64,000 nucleotides of DNA, from positions 14,372 through 78,371 of the forward strand of contig CAZSSM010000026.1 in assembly GCA_964609385.1 (NCBI GenBank). Direction: 5' to 3'. Below are positions 26,618 to 36,350 of this stretch, piece after piece (the stretch's first letter is position 1; each line of letters begins with the position of its first letter). The notes under the pieces were generated by a model. The model worked only from the letters and a program-made list of their open reading frames with translations. It was not told where the DNA came from and ran no database searches. The position numbers were made by a program, and so were the translations under genes. The stretch comes from CAZSSM01 sp964609385. Its GTDB lineage: Bacteria > Planctomycetota > Planctomycetia > Isosphaerales > Isosphaeraceae.

Positions 26618-27202
26618 ATGGCCACTGCCTCACCATCCCAGTCGATGAGCGTCGAGGAATTCGAACGCCTGCCCGACCGGAAACGTTATGAGCTGGTCGA
26701 TGGGAAGCTTGTGGAGAAAAACATGAGTAATCGCTCGATGCTGATCGCAACAAATGTAATCTTCAAATTAAAAATTTACTTAGATCAGAACAACTTAGGC
26801 TATGTCTATACTCCAGATGCGGGCTACCGTTGTTTCGGTGATGGGCGGCGGTCGGTCCGGTTCCCCGACGTCTCGGTCGTCTTGGCCGATCGGGTCACGA
26901 TCGAACAACTCGACGAAGACGGGTTCAGCGATCAACCGCCCGATTTGGCCGTCGAAGTGGTCTCGCCCAACGACACGGTCTTCGACCTGGAGGTGAAGGT
27001 GCACGAGTATCTTCGTGCCGGAGTCCGTCAGGTCTGGGTGATCATCCCTGCGACCCGGACAGCGCGGATTTATCAACCCGATGGCACGTCGATCGGCCTC
27101 AATACCCAGGGGATGCTGGAAGGCGGTGACCTTCTGCCCGGCTTCGCGGTCCCGTTGGCCTCGCTCTTTCCGCCGCAACCAACACCAACATCGAATCGCT
27201 GA
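26618..27202 (+). CDS. Uma2-family (PD-(D/E)XK-like) protein
   Basis: A 194-residue member of the DUF820/Uma2 family, common and multi-copy in cyanobacteria and planctomycetes, with a restriction-endonuclease-like fold. It has the N-terminal VEEFERLPDRKRYELVDGKL, a likely metal-site Asp84 in RFPDVSVV, Glu113 in LAVEVVSP, and Lys127 followed by VHEYLRAGVRQVWVI. The biological role is not established. Codons for about residues 36-68 (26723-26821) are strikingly AT-rich against this genome, with AAT, TTA and AAA, which may mark recent transfer or recombination. GAGGAGG lies 9 nt before the ATG. Confidence 0.9.
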   Translation: MATASPSQSMSVEEFERLPDRKRYELVDGKLVEKNMSNRSMLIATNVIFKLKIYLDQNNLGYVYTPDAGYRCFGDGRRSVRFPDVSVVLADRVTIEQLDEDGFSDQPPDLAVEVVSPNDTVFDLEVKVHEYLRAGVRQVWVIIPATRTARIYQPDGTSIGLNTQGMLEGGDLLPGFAVPLASLFPPQPTPTSNR

Positions 27203-27306
27203 TCGTCGACGGCCGTCGGATCAGAGGAATATCGACGGATCGAGCCGAAGAGAGATCCCCCGGCTCGCGTCGTGGATCGATCCGATCTGAGGGATTCGGT
27301 CGAGTG

Positions 27307-27711
27307 TCAACGCTTGGAGAACTGGAAGCTGCGGCGCGCCTTCTTGTGACCGTACTTCTTGCGTTCGACCATCCGGGGGTCGCGGGTGAGGAAGCCGCCT
27401 TCGCGAAGGACTTGCTCGAGGTCGGGTCGAAAGGTGAGCAGGGCGCGGGCCATGCCGAGGACGACGGCGTCGGCCTGGCTGTTTTTGCCACTGCCACGGA
27501 CGTTGACGAAGACGTCGATGCGTCCGCCCATCTCGGTGGCGATGAGCGGACCGCGGATGGTCCGCCGCATCTCGATGGTCTCGAAGTAGGCGTCGGCCTC
27601 ACGGTCGTTGACCAGAAAGGCGCCGGTGCCCTCGCGGATCCGGACGCGGGCCACGGCGGTCTTGCGACGACCGGTGCCCCAGACGAATTCATTGGTACTC
27701 GCGGTGGCCAT
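27307..27711 (-). CDS. rpsI: 30S ribosomal protein S9
   Basis: The 134-residue product carries the family hallmarks GTGRRKTAVARVRI near the start, VRGSGKNSQADAVVLGMARAL in two blocks, and the invariant basic C-terminus VERKKYGHKKARRSFQFSKR, which reaches the P site. It follows rplM on the minus strand by 98 nt, the near-universal L13-S9 pair. GGAGG lies 12 nt before the ATG, a little far. Confidence 0.98.
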   Translation of the reverse strand: MATASTNEFVWGTGRRKTAVARVRIREGTGAFLVNDREADAYFETIEMRRTIRGPLIATEMGGRIDVFVNVRGSGKNSQADAVVLGMARALLTFRPDLEQVLREGGFLTRDPRMVERKKYGHKKARRSFQFSKR

Positions 27712-27809
27712 GCGTGGAACAGTCCTCCGAGGATCGATCCGGCCAGGGATCGGTCATGAGACGGTCGAGAGTCGTTGGAGATGAGGGATGAGCGAGCGAT
27801 GCGTTGCGA

Positions 27810-28355
27810 TCAGGCGTCGTTGTTGTCCGGGGTGTCGGTCTCTTCGTGGGCCTCGACGTCGGCGACGGGCTTGGGTGCAAACAAAGCTCCGGTCGGGTCA
27901 GGCTTGCCGGTGATGGCGGTGAGCGGGATGGGCTGCTGGGCCTGGTGGTCGTGGGTCGGGCCGACGCAGAGCTTGAGCTTGGCCATCATGTGGCGGCCCA
28001 GCTTAGACTTGGGCATCATCCGGCGAACGGCCTCTTCGAGGATCCGCTCGGGGCGTCGGTCGCGCAGTTTCCAAGCGACCTCCTGCTTGAGGCCACCGGG
28101 GTAACCTGAGTAGCGGCTGTACACTTTCTGTTCCCACTTGCGGCCGGTGAAGACGACCTTTTCGACGTTGGTGACGATCACGTAGTCGCCGGTGTCGATG
28201 TGTGGCGTGTATGTGGGACGGTGCTTGCCCATCAGGATTGGGGCGATTTGAGCGGCCAGGCGGCCGACGACCGCGTCGGTGGCGTCGATGTGGTACCACT
28301 GCCGCGACAACTGGTTAGCCTTGGCCTGGAATACCTTCGGAGGGAAAACGCTCAT
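27810..28355 (-). CDS. rplM: 50S ribosomal protein L13
   Basis: L13 is an early-assembly large-subunit protein. The core (about residues 15-140) has WYHIDATDAVVGRLAAQIAP, HIDTGDYVIVTN, YSGYPGGLK, RRMMPKSKLGRHMMAKLKL and a closing HDHQAQQPIPL. At 181 residues it exceeds the usual 142 or so; the extra is a roughly 35-residue acidic tail ending TDTPDNNDA. It is the first gene of the rplM-rpsI operon and diverges from the BNR-repeat gene across 240 nt that should contain both promoters. Confidence 0.97.
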   Translation of the reverse strand: MSVFPPKVFQAKANQLSRQWYHIDATDAVVGRLAAQIAPILMGKHRPTYTPHIDTGDYVIVTNVEKVVFTGRKWEQKVYSRYSGYPGGLKQEVAWKLRDRRPERILEEAVRRMMPKSKLGRHMMAKLKLCVGPTHDHQAQQPIPLTAITGKPDPTGALFAPKPVADVEAHEETDTPDNNDA

Positions 28356-28595
28356 AGTCTGGAATGATTCAAAGAGTGAGCCTGCATCGAATTGACGGTC
28401 TAGACCGTCATGCGTTCGCAGAGGGGAAAGTTACGATTATAGGAGCGAGGCCGGTTTTCGCAAGGCGATTTGCGGACTCCAACGAAGCGGATCGGATCGG
28501 GATCCTTGCCCCCTCCGTGTGGGGCCAGTAGGCTCGACCGATCCGCTCATCACGTCCGGGGGTTGCCCCCCGTCTCTTTGAGGTGATCTTCGACG

Positions 28596-31500
28596 ATGAC
28601 TCGTGACCGTGCTCCTCGTTCCACTGCGTCAACATACACACCGAGGTTGTTGACATCGCTGCTGATCCTGTTTGCGATGCTCGGTTTGCCGGGCCTGAGT
28701 CTGGCCGCTCAGGACGACCAAACCAGCTCACCGTCTCCGGATGCCACCGGCTCGACCGCCGTGGTGCGGATTGAGGATCCCTCGACGATCGACGCGTTGC
28801 GGCTTCGGCCGATCGGTCCGTTCCGTGGCGGACGTTCGGCGGCGGTCACGGGAGTCGTTGGGCAACCGCGTCGGTACTACTTCGGCGCTGCCGGTGGAGG
28901 CGTCTGGCGGACCGACGACGGTGGATCGACCTGGGAGAACATCAGCGACGGCTTCTTCGGCGGATCGATCGGGGCGGTCGCCGTCAGCCAATCCGATCCA
29001 AATGTTCTGTATGTCGGCGGCGGTGAGAAGACGCTCCGGGGCAACGTCTCGCACGGCGAAGGGGTCTGGAAGAGTCTCGACGCCGGCGCGACTTGGACCC
29101 ACATCGGCCTGGAAGACACCCGGCATATCCCGAGGATCCGGATTCACCCCCGGGATCCCGACCTGGTCTACGTCGCGGCCTTGGGGCACCTGTTCGGCCC
29201 CAACGAAGAGCGTGGGGTTTTCCGGAGCCGCGATGGCGGGGCGACCTGGGAGCCGATCCTGACCGTCGATGACGAGGTCGGAGCCTTCGACCTGGTGATG
29301 GACCCGAGCAACCCACGCGTCCTCTTCGCAACGACCTGGCGGATCCGCCGGACCCCTTGGAGCTTGGAGAGCGGCGGCGAGGGATCGGGCCTCTGGAAGA
29401 CGACCGACGGCGGCGACACCTGGAACGAGATCACCGACGCTTTGGGATTGCCCGAGGTTGACCCGGTCGGCGTGATTGGCGTCTCGGTCTCGCCCGTCGA
29501 CCCCGACCGCGTCTGGGCCCAGGTCGAATCTGAAGAGGGTGGCTTGTTCCGCTCCGACGACGGTGGCGAGACCTTCCAGCGGATCAACGACGATCGCAAC
29601 CTCCGCCAACGCGCGTGGTACTATACGCGGGTCTACGCCGACACGGCTGACGTCGACACGGTTTACGTCCTGAACGTCGCGATGTGGCGGTCCAAGGATG
29701 GTGGCAAGAGCGTTCAGCGGATCAGCACCCCGCATTCGGACCACCACGACCTCTGGATCGATCCGAACGACCCGCGTCGGATGGTTGTGGGCGACGATGG
29801 CGGCGCGCAGGTCAGTCTCGATGCCGGTGCCAACTGGACGACCTACCTCAACCAGCCGACGGCCCAGTTCTATCGAGTCACCACCGACGATCACTTCCCC
29901 TACCGGATCTATGGCGCCCAGCAGGACAACTCGACGGTCCGGATCGCGCACCGGAACACCGAGGGGGTCGTCATCGATGAGGAGCACTGGGAGCCGACTG
30001 CCGGCGGCGAATCGGGGCACATCGCGCCGGATCCAGAGGATCCTGAGATCGTCTACGGCGGTTCCTACCTGGGCTATCTGCAACGCCTCGACCATCGGAA
30101 CCGCCAGCGACGCGCCATCAACGTCTGGCCCGACTTTCTGCCCGGCCATGGGGCGGTCGACGCCGAGTACCGCTTCCAGTGGAACTACCCGATCTTCTTC
30201 TCGCCCCACGAGCCGCAATGCCTCTACGTCGCCGGCAACGTCCTGTTCCAGACCGAGGATGAGGGGCAGTCGTTCCAGCCGATCAGCCCCGACCTGACTC
30301 GCAACGACCCAGAGAAGCTCCAGTCCTCCGGCGGATCGATCACCAAGGACAATACCGGTGTCGAGTATTACTGCACGATCTTCGCCGCCTGTGAGTCGCC
30401 ACACGAGCCAGGCGTGCTCTGGGCCGGCACCGACGATGGCCGACTCCACATTCGTCGTGGAAGCGACGCCGACTGGATCGAGGTGACCCCACCGATGATG
30501 CCCGAGTGGACCCAGGTCAATTCGATCGAACCGCACCCGACTGAGCCGGGTGGGCTTTACGTCGCCGCGACCCGGTATAAGCTCGACGACTTCCGACCCT
30601 ACCTCTACAAGACGACCGACTACGGCCGGACTTGGACCGAGATCGTCGACGGGATCGCCGAAGATCACTTCACCCGAGTCGTTCGGGCTGACCCGGGTCG
30701 GCCGGGCTTGCTCTATGCCGGGACCGAGTCCGGCCTCTACATCTCCTTGGATGACGGGGCGCACTGGACCCCGTTCCAGCAGAACTTGCCGATCGTGCCC
30801 ATCACCGACTTGGCGATCAAGGACCACGACTTGATCGTGGCCACCCAAGGACGCTCGTTCTGGATCCTCGACGATCTGACTCCGCTGCATCAGATCGACG
30901 AGGCGATCGTCGAGGCCGACCTGCACCTCTATCAGCCCCGGCCAACCTATCGTGTGACCTCGGGCAGCACTGACGAGCCGCCTCGGACGGCGGGCCAGAA
31001 CCCACCAGCTGGCGTCGTGTTCACCTTCCAGGTCGAGGAAACGCCGACGGAGGAGCGACCGGTCGTCCTGGAGATCCTTGAGGAGGACGGCGATCTCATT
31101 CGGTCCTATCGGAGCGATGCCGAGAAGCCGGCCGAGCAACTGAAGGTCGAACCGGGTCTGAACCGCCACGCTTGGTCGCTCCGCTACCCCGACTCGGAGG
31201 TTGTCCCGGGCCTGATCCTCTGGCCCCAACCTGTTCCGCCCGGACCGGTCGCCGTGCCCGGCACGTATCGGGCTCGCTTGACCTCAGGCGAATCGACCTC
31301 GGAGACCACCTTCGAGATCCGTCCCGACCCTCGGAGCCAGGCCACACCTGAGGACTACCAAAGCCAGTTCGACTACCTGATCGCGGTCCGAGACAAACTG
31401 ACCGAGACCCACCGCGCCATCGCTGCCATCCGCACGCTCCGCGGACAGATCAACGGGCTGACCGAACCGCTCGGCGGCCGTGACGACGAGCCTGCCCAGG

Positions 31501-31847
31501 TCGTCCACGACCGCGCCAAGGCGATCCTCGAGGACGTCGATGCGATTGAGAATGCCCTCTATCAGACCAAGAACCGGAGCCCACAGGACGTTCTCAACTT
31601 CCCAATCAAGCTTAATAATCGGCTCTCGGCCCTGATCATGACCGTCGGATCGGGCAACCGACGCCCCACTGATCAGTCGGTCGTCGTGAAGGACGAGTTG
31701 GTCGCCGCCATCGATCAGCAGCTCGACCGGTTCCGAACCGTCCTCGACTCCGAACTGCCCGAGTTCAACCGGCTCTACAAGGAACTCGACCTGCCCGCCG
31801 TTAAGGTCGACCCCGACGCCCCGCTGGGCGATGAGTCGGACGACTGA
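28596..31847 (+). CDS. secreted sortilin/BNR-repeat beta-propeller protein
   Basis: A 1083-residue exoprotein. Residues about 15-40 form a signal peptide (LLTSLLILFAMLGLPGLSLA). Residues 60-760 contain many Asp-box/BNR turns such as RTDDGGSTWENI, SRDGGATWEPI, KTTDGGDTWNEI, RSDDGGETFQRI and KTTDYGRTWTEI. This is the pattern of VPS10/sortilin-type or exo-sialidase-like propellers, and it is common in environmental bacteria. The C-terminal 300 residues include a beta domain and a helical part (LIAVRDKLTETHRAIAAIRT). No sialidase catalytic set is evident, so binding or a glycosidase-like role remains open. A weak ribosome binding site (GAGG, 12 nt) precedes the ATG. Confidence 0.88.
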   Translation: MTRDRAPRSTASTYTPRLLTSLLILFAMLGLPGLSLAAQDDQTSSPSPDATGSTAVVRIEDPSTIDALRLRPIGPFRGGRSAAVTGVVGQPRRYYFGAAGGGVWRTDDGGSTWENISDGFFGGSIGAVAVSQSDPNVLYVGGGEKTLRGNVSHGEGVWKSLDAGATWTHIGLEDTRHIPRIRIHPRDPDLVYVAALGHLFGPNEERGVFRSRDGGATWEPILTVDDEVGAFDLVMDPSNPRVLFATTWRIRRTPWSLESGGEGSGLWKTTDGGDTWNEITDALGLPEVDPVGVIGVSVSPVDPDRVWAQVESEEGGLFRSDDGGETFQRINDDRNLRQRAWYYTRVYADTADVDTVYVLNVAMWRSKDGGKSVQRISTPHSDHHDLWIDPNDPRRMVVGDDGGAQVSLDAGANWTTYLNQPTAQFYRVTTDDHFPYRIYGAQQDNSTVRIAHRNTEGVVIDEEHWEPTAGGESGHIAPDPEDPEIVYGGSYLGYLQRLDHRNRQRRAINVWPDFLPGHGAVDAEYRFQWNYPIFFSPHEPQCLYVAGNVLFQTEDEGQSFQPISPDLTRNDPEKLQSSGGSITKDNTGVEYYCTIFAACESPHEPGVLWAGTDDGRLHIRRGSDADWIEVTPPMMPEWTQVNSIEPHPTEPGGLYVAATRYKLDDFRPYLYKTTDYGRTWTEIVDGIAEDHFTRVVRADPGRPGLLYAGTESGLYISLDDGAHWTPFQQNLPIVPITDLAIKDHDLIVATQGRSFWILDDLTPLHQIDEAIVEADLHLYQPRPTYRVTSGSTDEPPRTAGQNPPAGVVFTFQVEETPTEERPVVLEILEEDGDLIRSYRSDAEKPAEQLKVEPGLNRHAWSLRYPDSEVVPGLILWPQPVPPGPVAVPGTYRARLTSGESTSETTFEIRPDPRSQATPEDYQSQFDYLIAVRDKLTETHRAIAAIRTLRGQINGLTEPLGGRDDEPAQVVHDRAKAILEDVDAIENALYQTKNRSPQDVLNFPIKLNNRLSALIMTVGSGNRRPTDQSVVVKDELVAAIDQQLDRFRTVLDSELPEFNRLYKELDLPAVKVDPDAPLGDESDD

Positions 31848-32283
31848 GTCCTGTCCGGCGCAAATCGTCGTAGTGTCCAGAGGCGACTGTGCCGAATCGC
31901 GTAAGTCCAATCCGGGCTGGGAGTTGCGTTGAGGCGGCCGGTTGCCTTCTGAGTCGCTCTGACACGTTGTCCAGCATGGGCTTACGCGAATACGGGGAAC
32001 CGAAGACTTCGGGGTCGGCTGTGAGGTCTGCCCAAGCGTATCGTGTGGCTTCTCCTCCCAATGGTTCAGTCGACCAAATATCGATTAAAGATTATAGATT
32101 AATCAAAAATTAACTCGCGATTAAGGATGTGTTCGGTGATTAGGCGGTAATGTGGGCTGTCCTCTCCGTCACCAGAGCGGCCGTCCTTGGCATGCCTGTG
32201 GAGGGGACTGATCTACCCTCGAATGTGCCCTCAGAGATGGTATTATTCATCTGAGGGCAGCAAGGGTGAGGGAGAGGGAGGGA
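31848..32283. other. convergent intergenic region, 436 nt
   Basis: Lies between two converging genes. It contains the inverted repeat annotated separately and a short AT-rich patch near 32076-32112. No gene was recognised. Confidence 0.4.
32226..32259 (-). terminator. 10-bp perfect inverted repeat after the PEP-CTERM gene
   Basis: TGCCCTCAGA (32226-32235) and TCTGAGGGCA (32250-32259) form a perfect 10-bp stem with a 14-nt loop, 24 nt past the stop codon. No U-tract follows on either strand, so it may act as a 3' stabilising hairpin or a bidirectional, Rho-assisted stop. Confidence 0.5.
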
Positions 32284-32934
32284 TCAACGATCCCGGGTCG
32301 TCTTTGAGATGTGCAGCATGCCAACCAGGGCGACGAGACCGGTCGCCATGAGGCCCAGCGTGCTGGGCTCCGGGATGACTTCGAAGTTGAAGCGGATTTC
32401 GACAGTCGCGATGTTGATTGGATTGGTTTCGCCGAAGTGCGTGAAATCGGCGGCGAAGGAGGTGACGTCGCCCGAAGTGTCATAGGTGACCGATAGGATC
32501 TCGAAGGAGCCGCTCGCCATGTTGTCCAGGCGGCCGGTGCTGCTGAATGAAAGGCCGGGACGGTCGGAATCCTGGAAGGGCCATCGCTGGAAGTCGTTGT
32601 AGATCCCCGGTGTCAGCTCGGCATCAAAGGGGGCGGCGAAGTCCAGCCCCCAGTCGGTGATCGTCGTGCCTGGCAGGGCGGGTCCGGTGATGGAAAACCC
32701 GATCCCATTGTCGAAGTTGCGACTCGGCGTGAAGTTCCAACCGTCCTCGGGAGTGACCGTGTAGTCCTGTAACCCACGCGCCACCCAGCTCGTCGGAGAG
32801 CTGTCGACAATGGTCAGACGAGTGACCGGGGCACCTTGCGTGGATGTCCAAGAACACAAGGCCAGAGCCATGGCGGCGATCATTCGAATCCATGCTGTCT
32901 TCAACGTCAACCTCGCAGTCGGGAGCGCCTCCAT
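32284..32934 (-). CDS. PEP-CTERM sorting-signal protein
   Basis: An exported protein of 216 residues from ATG 32934. The N-terminus has a signal peptide (MIAAMALALCSWTSTQG) and the C-terminus a classic PEP-CTERM tripartite tail: IPEPSTLGL, a hydrophobic helix (LMATGLVALVGML) and a basic end (KTTRDR). Such tails are processed by an exosortase, which is not encoded in this window. The mature part is rich in Thr, Ser, Phe and Asp and looks beta-stranded. The frame is open to 33186, but ATG 32934 or 32883 gives a normal signal peptide; neither has a strong ribosome binding site. Function is unknown; many such proteins belong to extracellular matrix. Confidence 0.85.
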   Translation of the reverse strand: MEALPTARLTLKTAWIRMIAAMALALCSWTSTQGAPVTRLTIVDSSPTSWVARGLQDYTVTPEDGWNFTPSRNFDNGIGFSITGPALPGTTITDWGLDFAAPFDAELTPGIYNDFQRWPFQDSDRPGLSFSSTGRLDNMASGSFEILSVTYDTSGDVTSFAADFTHFGETNPINIATVEIRFNFEVIPEPSTLGLMATGLVALVGMLHISKTTRDR

Positions 32935-33353
32935 CCCCCGGCTACGAACGGGATACGATGTCCCGGTCGATAGACGAATCGGGATGGACTCTTGAAGTGA
33001 AGTAAGACACAGAGATTCCGAAAATAACGCAAACGTTATCAAAGACGTAGGGGCGTCGTGAATTTTCAACGTTGAAGCTTGGGACGAGGGAGAGTCGACC
33101 CTGAGGATACTGCGGGTCGACGTCAGTCGATTATCGATCCGACCAGACCGAGATCCCGATCGCCCCGAACGATGACGAGGAGTCACCGATTCGATGATCC
33201 CCGCAAAATAAGCTCGCTCTCGTTAGAGGATGGTCGGGAAACGATCCGTCGGTCTAGGCCTAATCCCCGATCGTCACGGACGCGAACGGCCCGGCCTGAT
33301 CCGATGGTCGGGCTGGGCGCTCTTGGCTCGGAGTTCGTCCCACTCAACAAATG
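32935..33353. other. intergenic region, 419 nt
   Basis: Upstream of the PEP-CTERM gene and downstream of the EF-G paralogue, both minus-strand. It should hold the PEP-CTERM promoter. A moderately AT-rich stretch at 33000-33075 is the likeliest place; no motif was assigned. Confidence 0.4.
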
Positions 33354-35414
33354 TCAGGAGACAGCCTCGGTCGTCTTGCTGGCTTCGATAAGCGACTGCT
33401 GAAGGTGGGCCGGCACGGGCTCGTACTGGTGGAAGGTCAAGGAGAAGGTCCCCTGCCCGCCGGTCATGCCCTTCAGATCGGCCGCATAGCGCATCATTTC
33501 GCTGAGCGGGACCGTGGCGGTCAATCGCTGCTGATCGCTGCCCAAGGCGTCCATCCCGGTGACGTGCCCGCGTCGCGAGGCGAGATCGCCGGAGACATCG
33601 CCCAACGCGCTGGCCGGCACGACGACCTCGGCCTCCACGATCGGTTCCAGCAAGGTCGGCTGTGCCGTCTCGAAGGCGATCTTCAGCGCGTGTGCCCCGG
33701 CCACCTTGAAGGCCTGCTCGGAGCTGTCGACCGGGTGAAAGCTGCCGAAGAAGACCTCGACTTCGATGTCGACGATCGGGAAGCCGGCGATGATCCCACG
33801 GGCCATCTGCTCGCGCACGCCCTTCTCGATGGCCGGGATGTACTGGCCGGGGATGACGCCCCCCTTGGTCGTGTCGAGGAACCGGAAACCTTCACCGCGT
33901 TCCAGGGGCCGGACTTTGAGCTGGACGTCGGCGAACTGTCCGCGACCGCCGGTCTGCTTCTTGTGCCGGTACTTCGCCTCGGCCTCGCCCCGAATCGTTT
34001 CCCGATAGGGGACATGAGGCACGTGGGTGTCGACCTCCAACTTGTACCGGTCCTTCAGTCGGTGCTCGATGACGTCCAGGTGCAGGTCGCTCATGCCCGA
34101 GATGACCAGCTCATGGGTCTGCTCGTCGCGGTTGATGGCGAAGGTGGGGTCCTCCTCGGCGATCTTGGCGAGGCTGGCGTTGATCCGGGGCTCGTCCTTG
34201 CGGGCGCGTGGGACCACGGCGCGTGGGACCATCGGGGTCGGGTAGTGGATCGGTTCGAGGACGGTGTGGTCGGCATCGGCGACGCCGTTGCGGACGCTGA
34301 CCGTATCGGAGATGTGGAGGTCGTCGAACTTGGCGATGGCGACGATGTCGCCGGCGGTCGCTTCCTCGATCTCGGTGTGTCCCCCGGCGTGGAGGCGATA
34401 CAGGTGGCCTGGCTTGGCGGTCTTGCCGGTCCGCATGTTGATGAAGGTCGACTCTTTGGTGATCGTCCCGGAGTGGACGCGGAGCACGCTCAGCTTGCCC
34501 ATGAACAGGTCGTTGGTCGTCTTGAAGACTTGCGCGACGACTTCGCCGTCCTCGGTCGGCAGGATCTCGATGTCTTCGGCGCCCCGATGTCCGTGGCGAT
34601 GCAACTCGGAGGGATCGAGACCGCAGGAGGCGATCAGGTCAAGCAATTCGCTCAGGCCCAGGTTTTTGCGGGTGCAGGTGCAGACGATGGGCACCAGCGC
34701 GCCGGCGGCGATCGCGTCGTGGGCCAGCGTGCGGAGTTGCTCTGGCGACGGTTCCTCCCCTTCGAGGTAGCGTTCCATCGCCTCATCGTCGGTTTCGATG
34801 ATCGCCTCGACGACCATCTGTCGCGCCACGTCGTGGGCGATCGGCAACAGCTCGGTAGGCACCTCGGCCTGCGGGACGAACAGGTCGTCGATCCCTTGGA
34901 AGGTCGTCCCCTGCCCGACCGGCAGGTTGAACGGGACGCAGTGCTCGCCGAACTCCTGGCGGATCCCCTCCAGGAGCGCCGCGTAGTCGACGTTTTCGGC
35001 GTCGAGCTTGGTCAGGGCGATGAATCGGCCGAGGCCCAGTCGGGTCGCCTCCTCATAGATGCGCCGGGTGTTGGCCTCGATGCCGGACGGAGCGGCGATC
35101 GAGATGATGACGTTTTCCACGGCGGCCATCGCGCCCAGGGCCTGGCCGATGAAGTCGGGATAGCCCGGGGTATCGATCAGGTGGAAGGCTTTGCCACCGT
35201 GGGTCAGGTAGAGCGTGTGGCTGTCGATGGAGAAGTGGCGTCGACGCTCCTCCGGGTCGACGTCGGATCGGCTCGTCCCCTCGTCGACCGAGCCGGCCTG
35301 CGTCGCGGATCCGGTGGCCACCATGAGCGCATCGGCCAAGCTGGTTTTGCCCGAGGCGCCGTGGCCGGCCAGCACAACGGTCCGGATATCATCGATGTGG
35401 TAGGTGACGGTCAT
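33354..35414 (-). CDS. elongation factor G paralogue (EF-G-like GTPase)
   Basis: A 686-residue translational GTPase with all five EF-G domains. The P-loop is GHGASGKT (17-24) rather than the GHVDAGKT type of classical EF-G, G3 is DTPGYPDF, and G4 reads TKLD instead of NKMD. Domain IV contains GQYIPAIEKGVREQMARG. These deviations are typical of the second EF-G-like group found beside canonical FusA in many bacteria, so it probably is not the main translocase. Possible roles are ribosome recycling, rescue or a conditional EF-G. GGGAG lies about 8 nt before the ATG. No ribosomal-protein genes are adjacent, unlike a typical fusA. Confidence 0.9.
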   Translation of the reverse strand: MTVTYHIDDIRTVVLAGHGASGKTSLADALMVATGSATQAGSVDEGTSRSDVDPEERRRHFSIDSHTLYLTHGGKAFHLIDTPGYPDFIGQALGAMAAVENVIISIAAPSGIEANTRRIYEEATRLGLGRFIALTKLDAENVDYAALLEGIRQEFGEHCVPFNLPVGQGTTFQGIDDLFVPQAEVPTELLPIAHDVARQMVVEAIIETDDEAMERYLEGEEPSPEQLRTLAHDAIAAGALVPIVCTCTRKNLGLSELLDLIASCGLDPSELHRHGHRGAEDIEILPTEDGEVVAQVFKTTNDLFMGKLSVLRVHSGTITKESTFINMRTGKTAKPGHLYRLHAGGHTEIEEATAGDIVAIAKFDDLHISDTVSVRNGVADADHTVLEPIHYPTPMVPRAVVPRARKDEPRINASLAKIAEEDPTFAINRDEQTHELVISGMSDLHLDVIEHRLKDRYKLEVDTHVPHVPYRETIRGEAEAKYRHKKQTGGRGQFADVQLKVRPLERGEGFRFLDTTKGGVIPGQYIPAIEKGVREQMARGIIAGFPIVDIEVEVFFGSFHPVDSSEQAFKVAGAHALKIAFETAQPTLLEPIVEAEVVVPASALGDVSGDLASRRGHVTGMDALGSDQQRLTATVPLSEMMRYAADLKGMTGGQGTFSLTFHQYEPVPAHLQQSLIEASKTTEAVS

Positions 35415-36350
35415 GGGAATTCTCCCGTTCCGGTTGGATCGGATCGGGCAGAGTCCCCGCGCATGATCCTCGGGGGATGCCCGTCTCGCGATTCCGTTTG
35501 GGGTCAGGCGCCCGGCGATAAGGGTCGGCGCCGTCCTCGGTCAAATGAGTTCGAGCCCAGATGGCTCGGTCAAAGGGGCCGAGGTCGCGTCTCCTGCGAT
35601 CGCGCGGGCCTCTCAACAACGCAGACCGGCCCTCTGTTTCGGGCGCGGTGACAACAATCCCAGAATGCCAGGCAACTCGACCAAGGCTTCGACGGATACG
35701 CAGGGTGATCCGTGCGATCCGTCGCGTCCGGTCCTCTTCCGGCTCAGGTTCTTTGGGTGGCCCACCACATTCGGAGCGACCCCCCGTGAGTGTTGATGGG
35801 TGGGCGAACGAACACCTCGTCGGCGGCCAGGTTTGATCCCTCCCGCGTTCTATGCGGACGAAGTCGGCTGGAGGTCACATCGGCCAGCGGACCGACTCCA
35901 ATTGCCGACGTGCTCGTCTCAGAGGCCCTCTCCGGTTCTGCATTCGAAAGCCGGCAAACCAATCCCGGGGAAAACCCTCGCTTTGGGATGGGCCTCTAAG
36001 GGAAAAGGACGCGGACTGCTCATCAGATCGCACACATCGACCCGACACAACAACTTCACTCTACGCCCCTTTTTCGGGGTCAACAAGCCTGCTCTCCCGA
36101 GGGAACGTCCGAGGATTTCCAAGGATTTGGGTGTCGGATCCGGGGAAGGCTTGAGAGCGGTGCAACGACCTGCGCATCGAGACCTGACGCCCATCCGCAG
36201 TTTCCGGCTCGAAGCAATTGATCCCACTCCAATAGTTGTGGTAAATCTAGTTTGTTATGTAGTTGTAATGCAAATTTTGCACTTACTATAATCCAAGTGT
36301 TAATAGTAATATTCGGCGGCGGTTTTTCTCAAGGTTGCATTTTGGGTTTG
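35415..36350. other. gene-poor region, 936 nt
   Basis: The longest unexplained stretch in the window. Short frames exist on both strands (for example plus 35800-36291), but they lack ribosome binding sites and recognisable sequence. The part from 36228 to 36350 is sharply AT-rich. I looked for tRNA, tmRNA, SRP RNA and RNase P signatures by eye and found none. Confidence 0.45.

Noticed and set aside
28728..31229. 833-codon ORF on the minus strand
   Set aside because: It lies wholly antisense to the BNR-repeat gene, has no ribosome binding site or domain, and is explained by the GC-rich codon pattern, which suppresses stops in the opposite frame.
33351..35651. 766-codon ORF on the plus strand
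   Set aside because: Antisense shadow of the EF-G paralogue; the minus-strand product has clear GTPase motifs.
35800..36291. 163-codon plus-strand ORF and neighbours, considered as a gene or tRNA
   Set aside because: No ribosome binding site or homologous feel. A tRNA-like CCGGTTCTGCATTCGAAAGCC segment near 35930 does not complete acceptor, D and anticodon arms.
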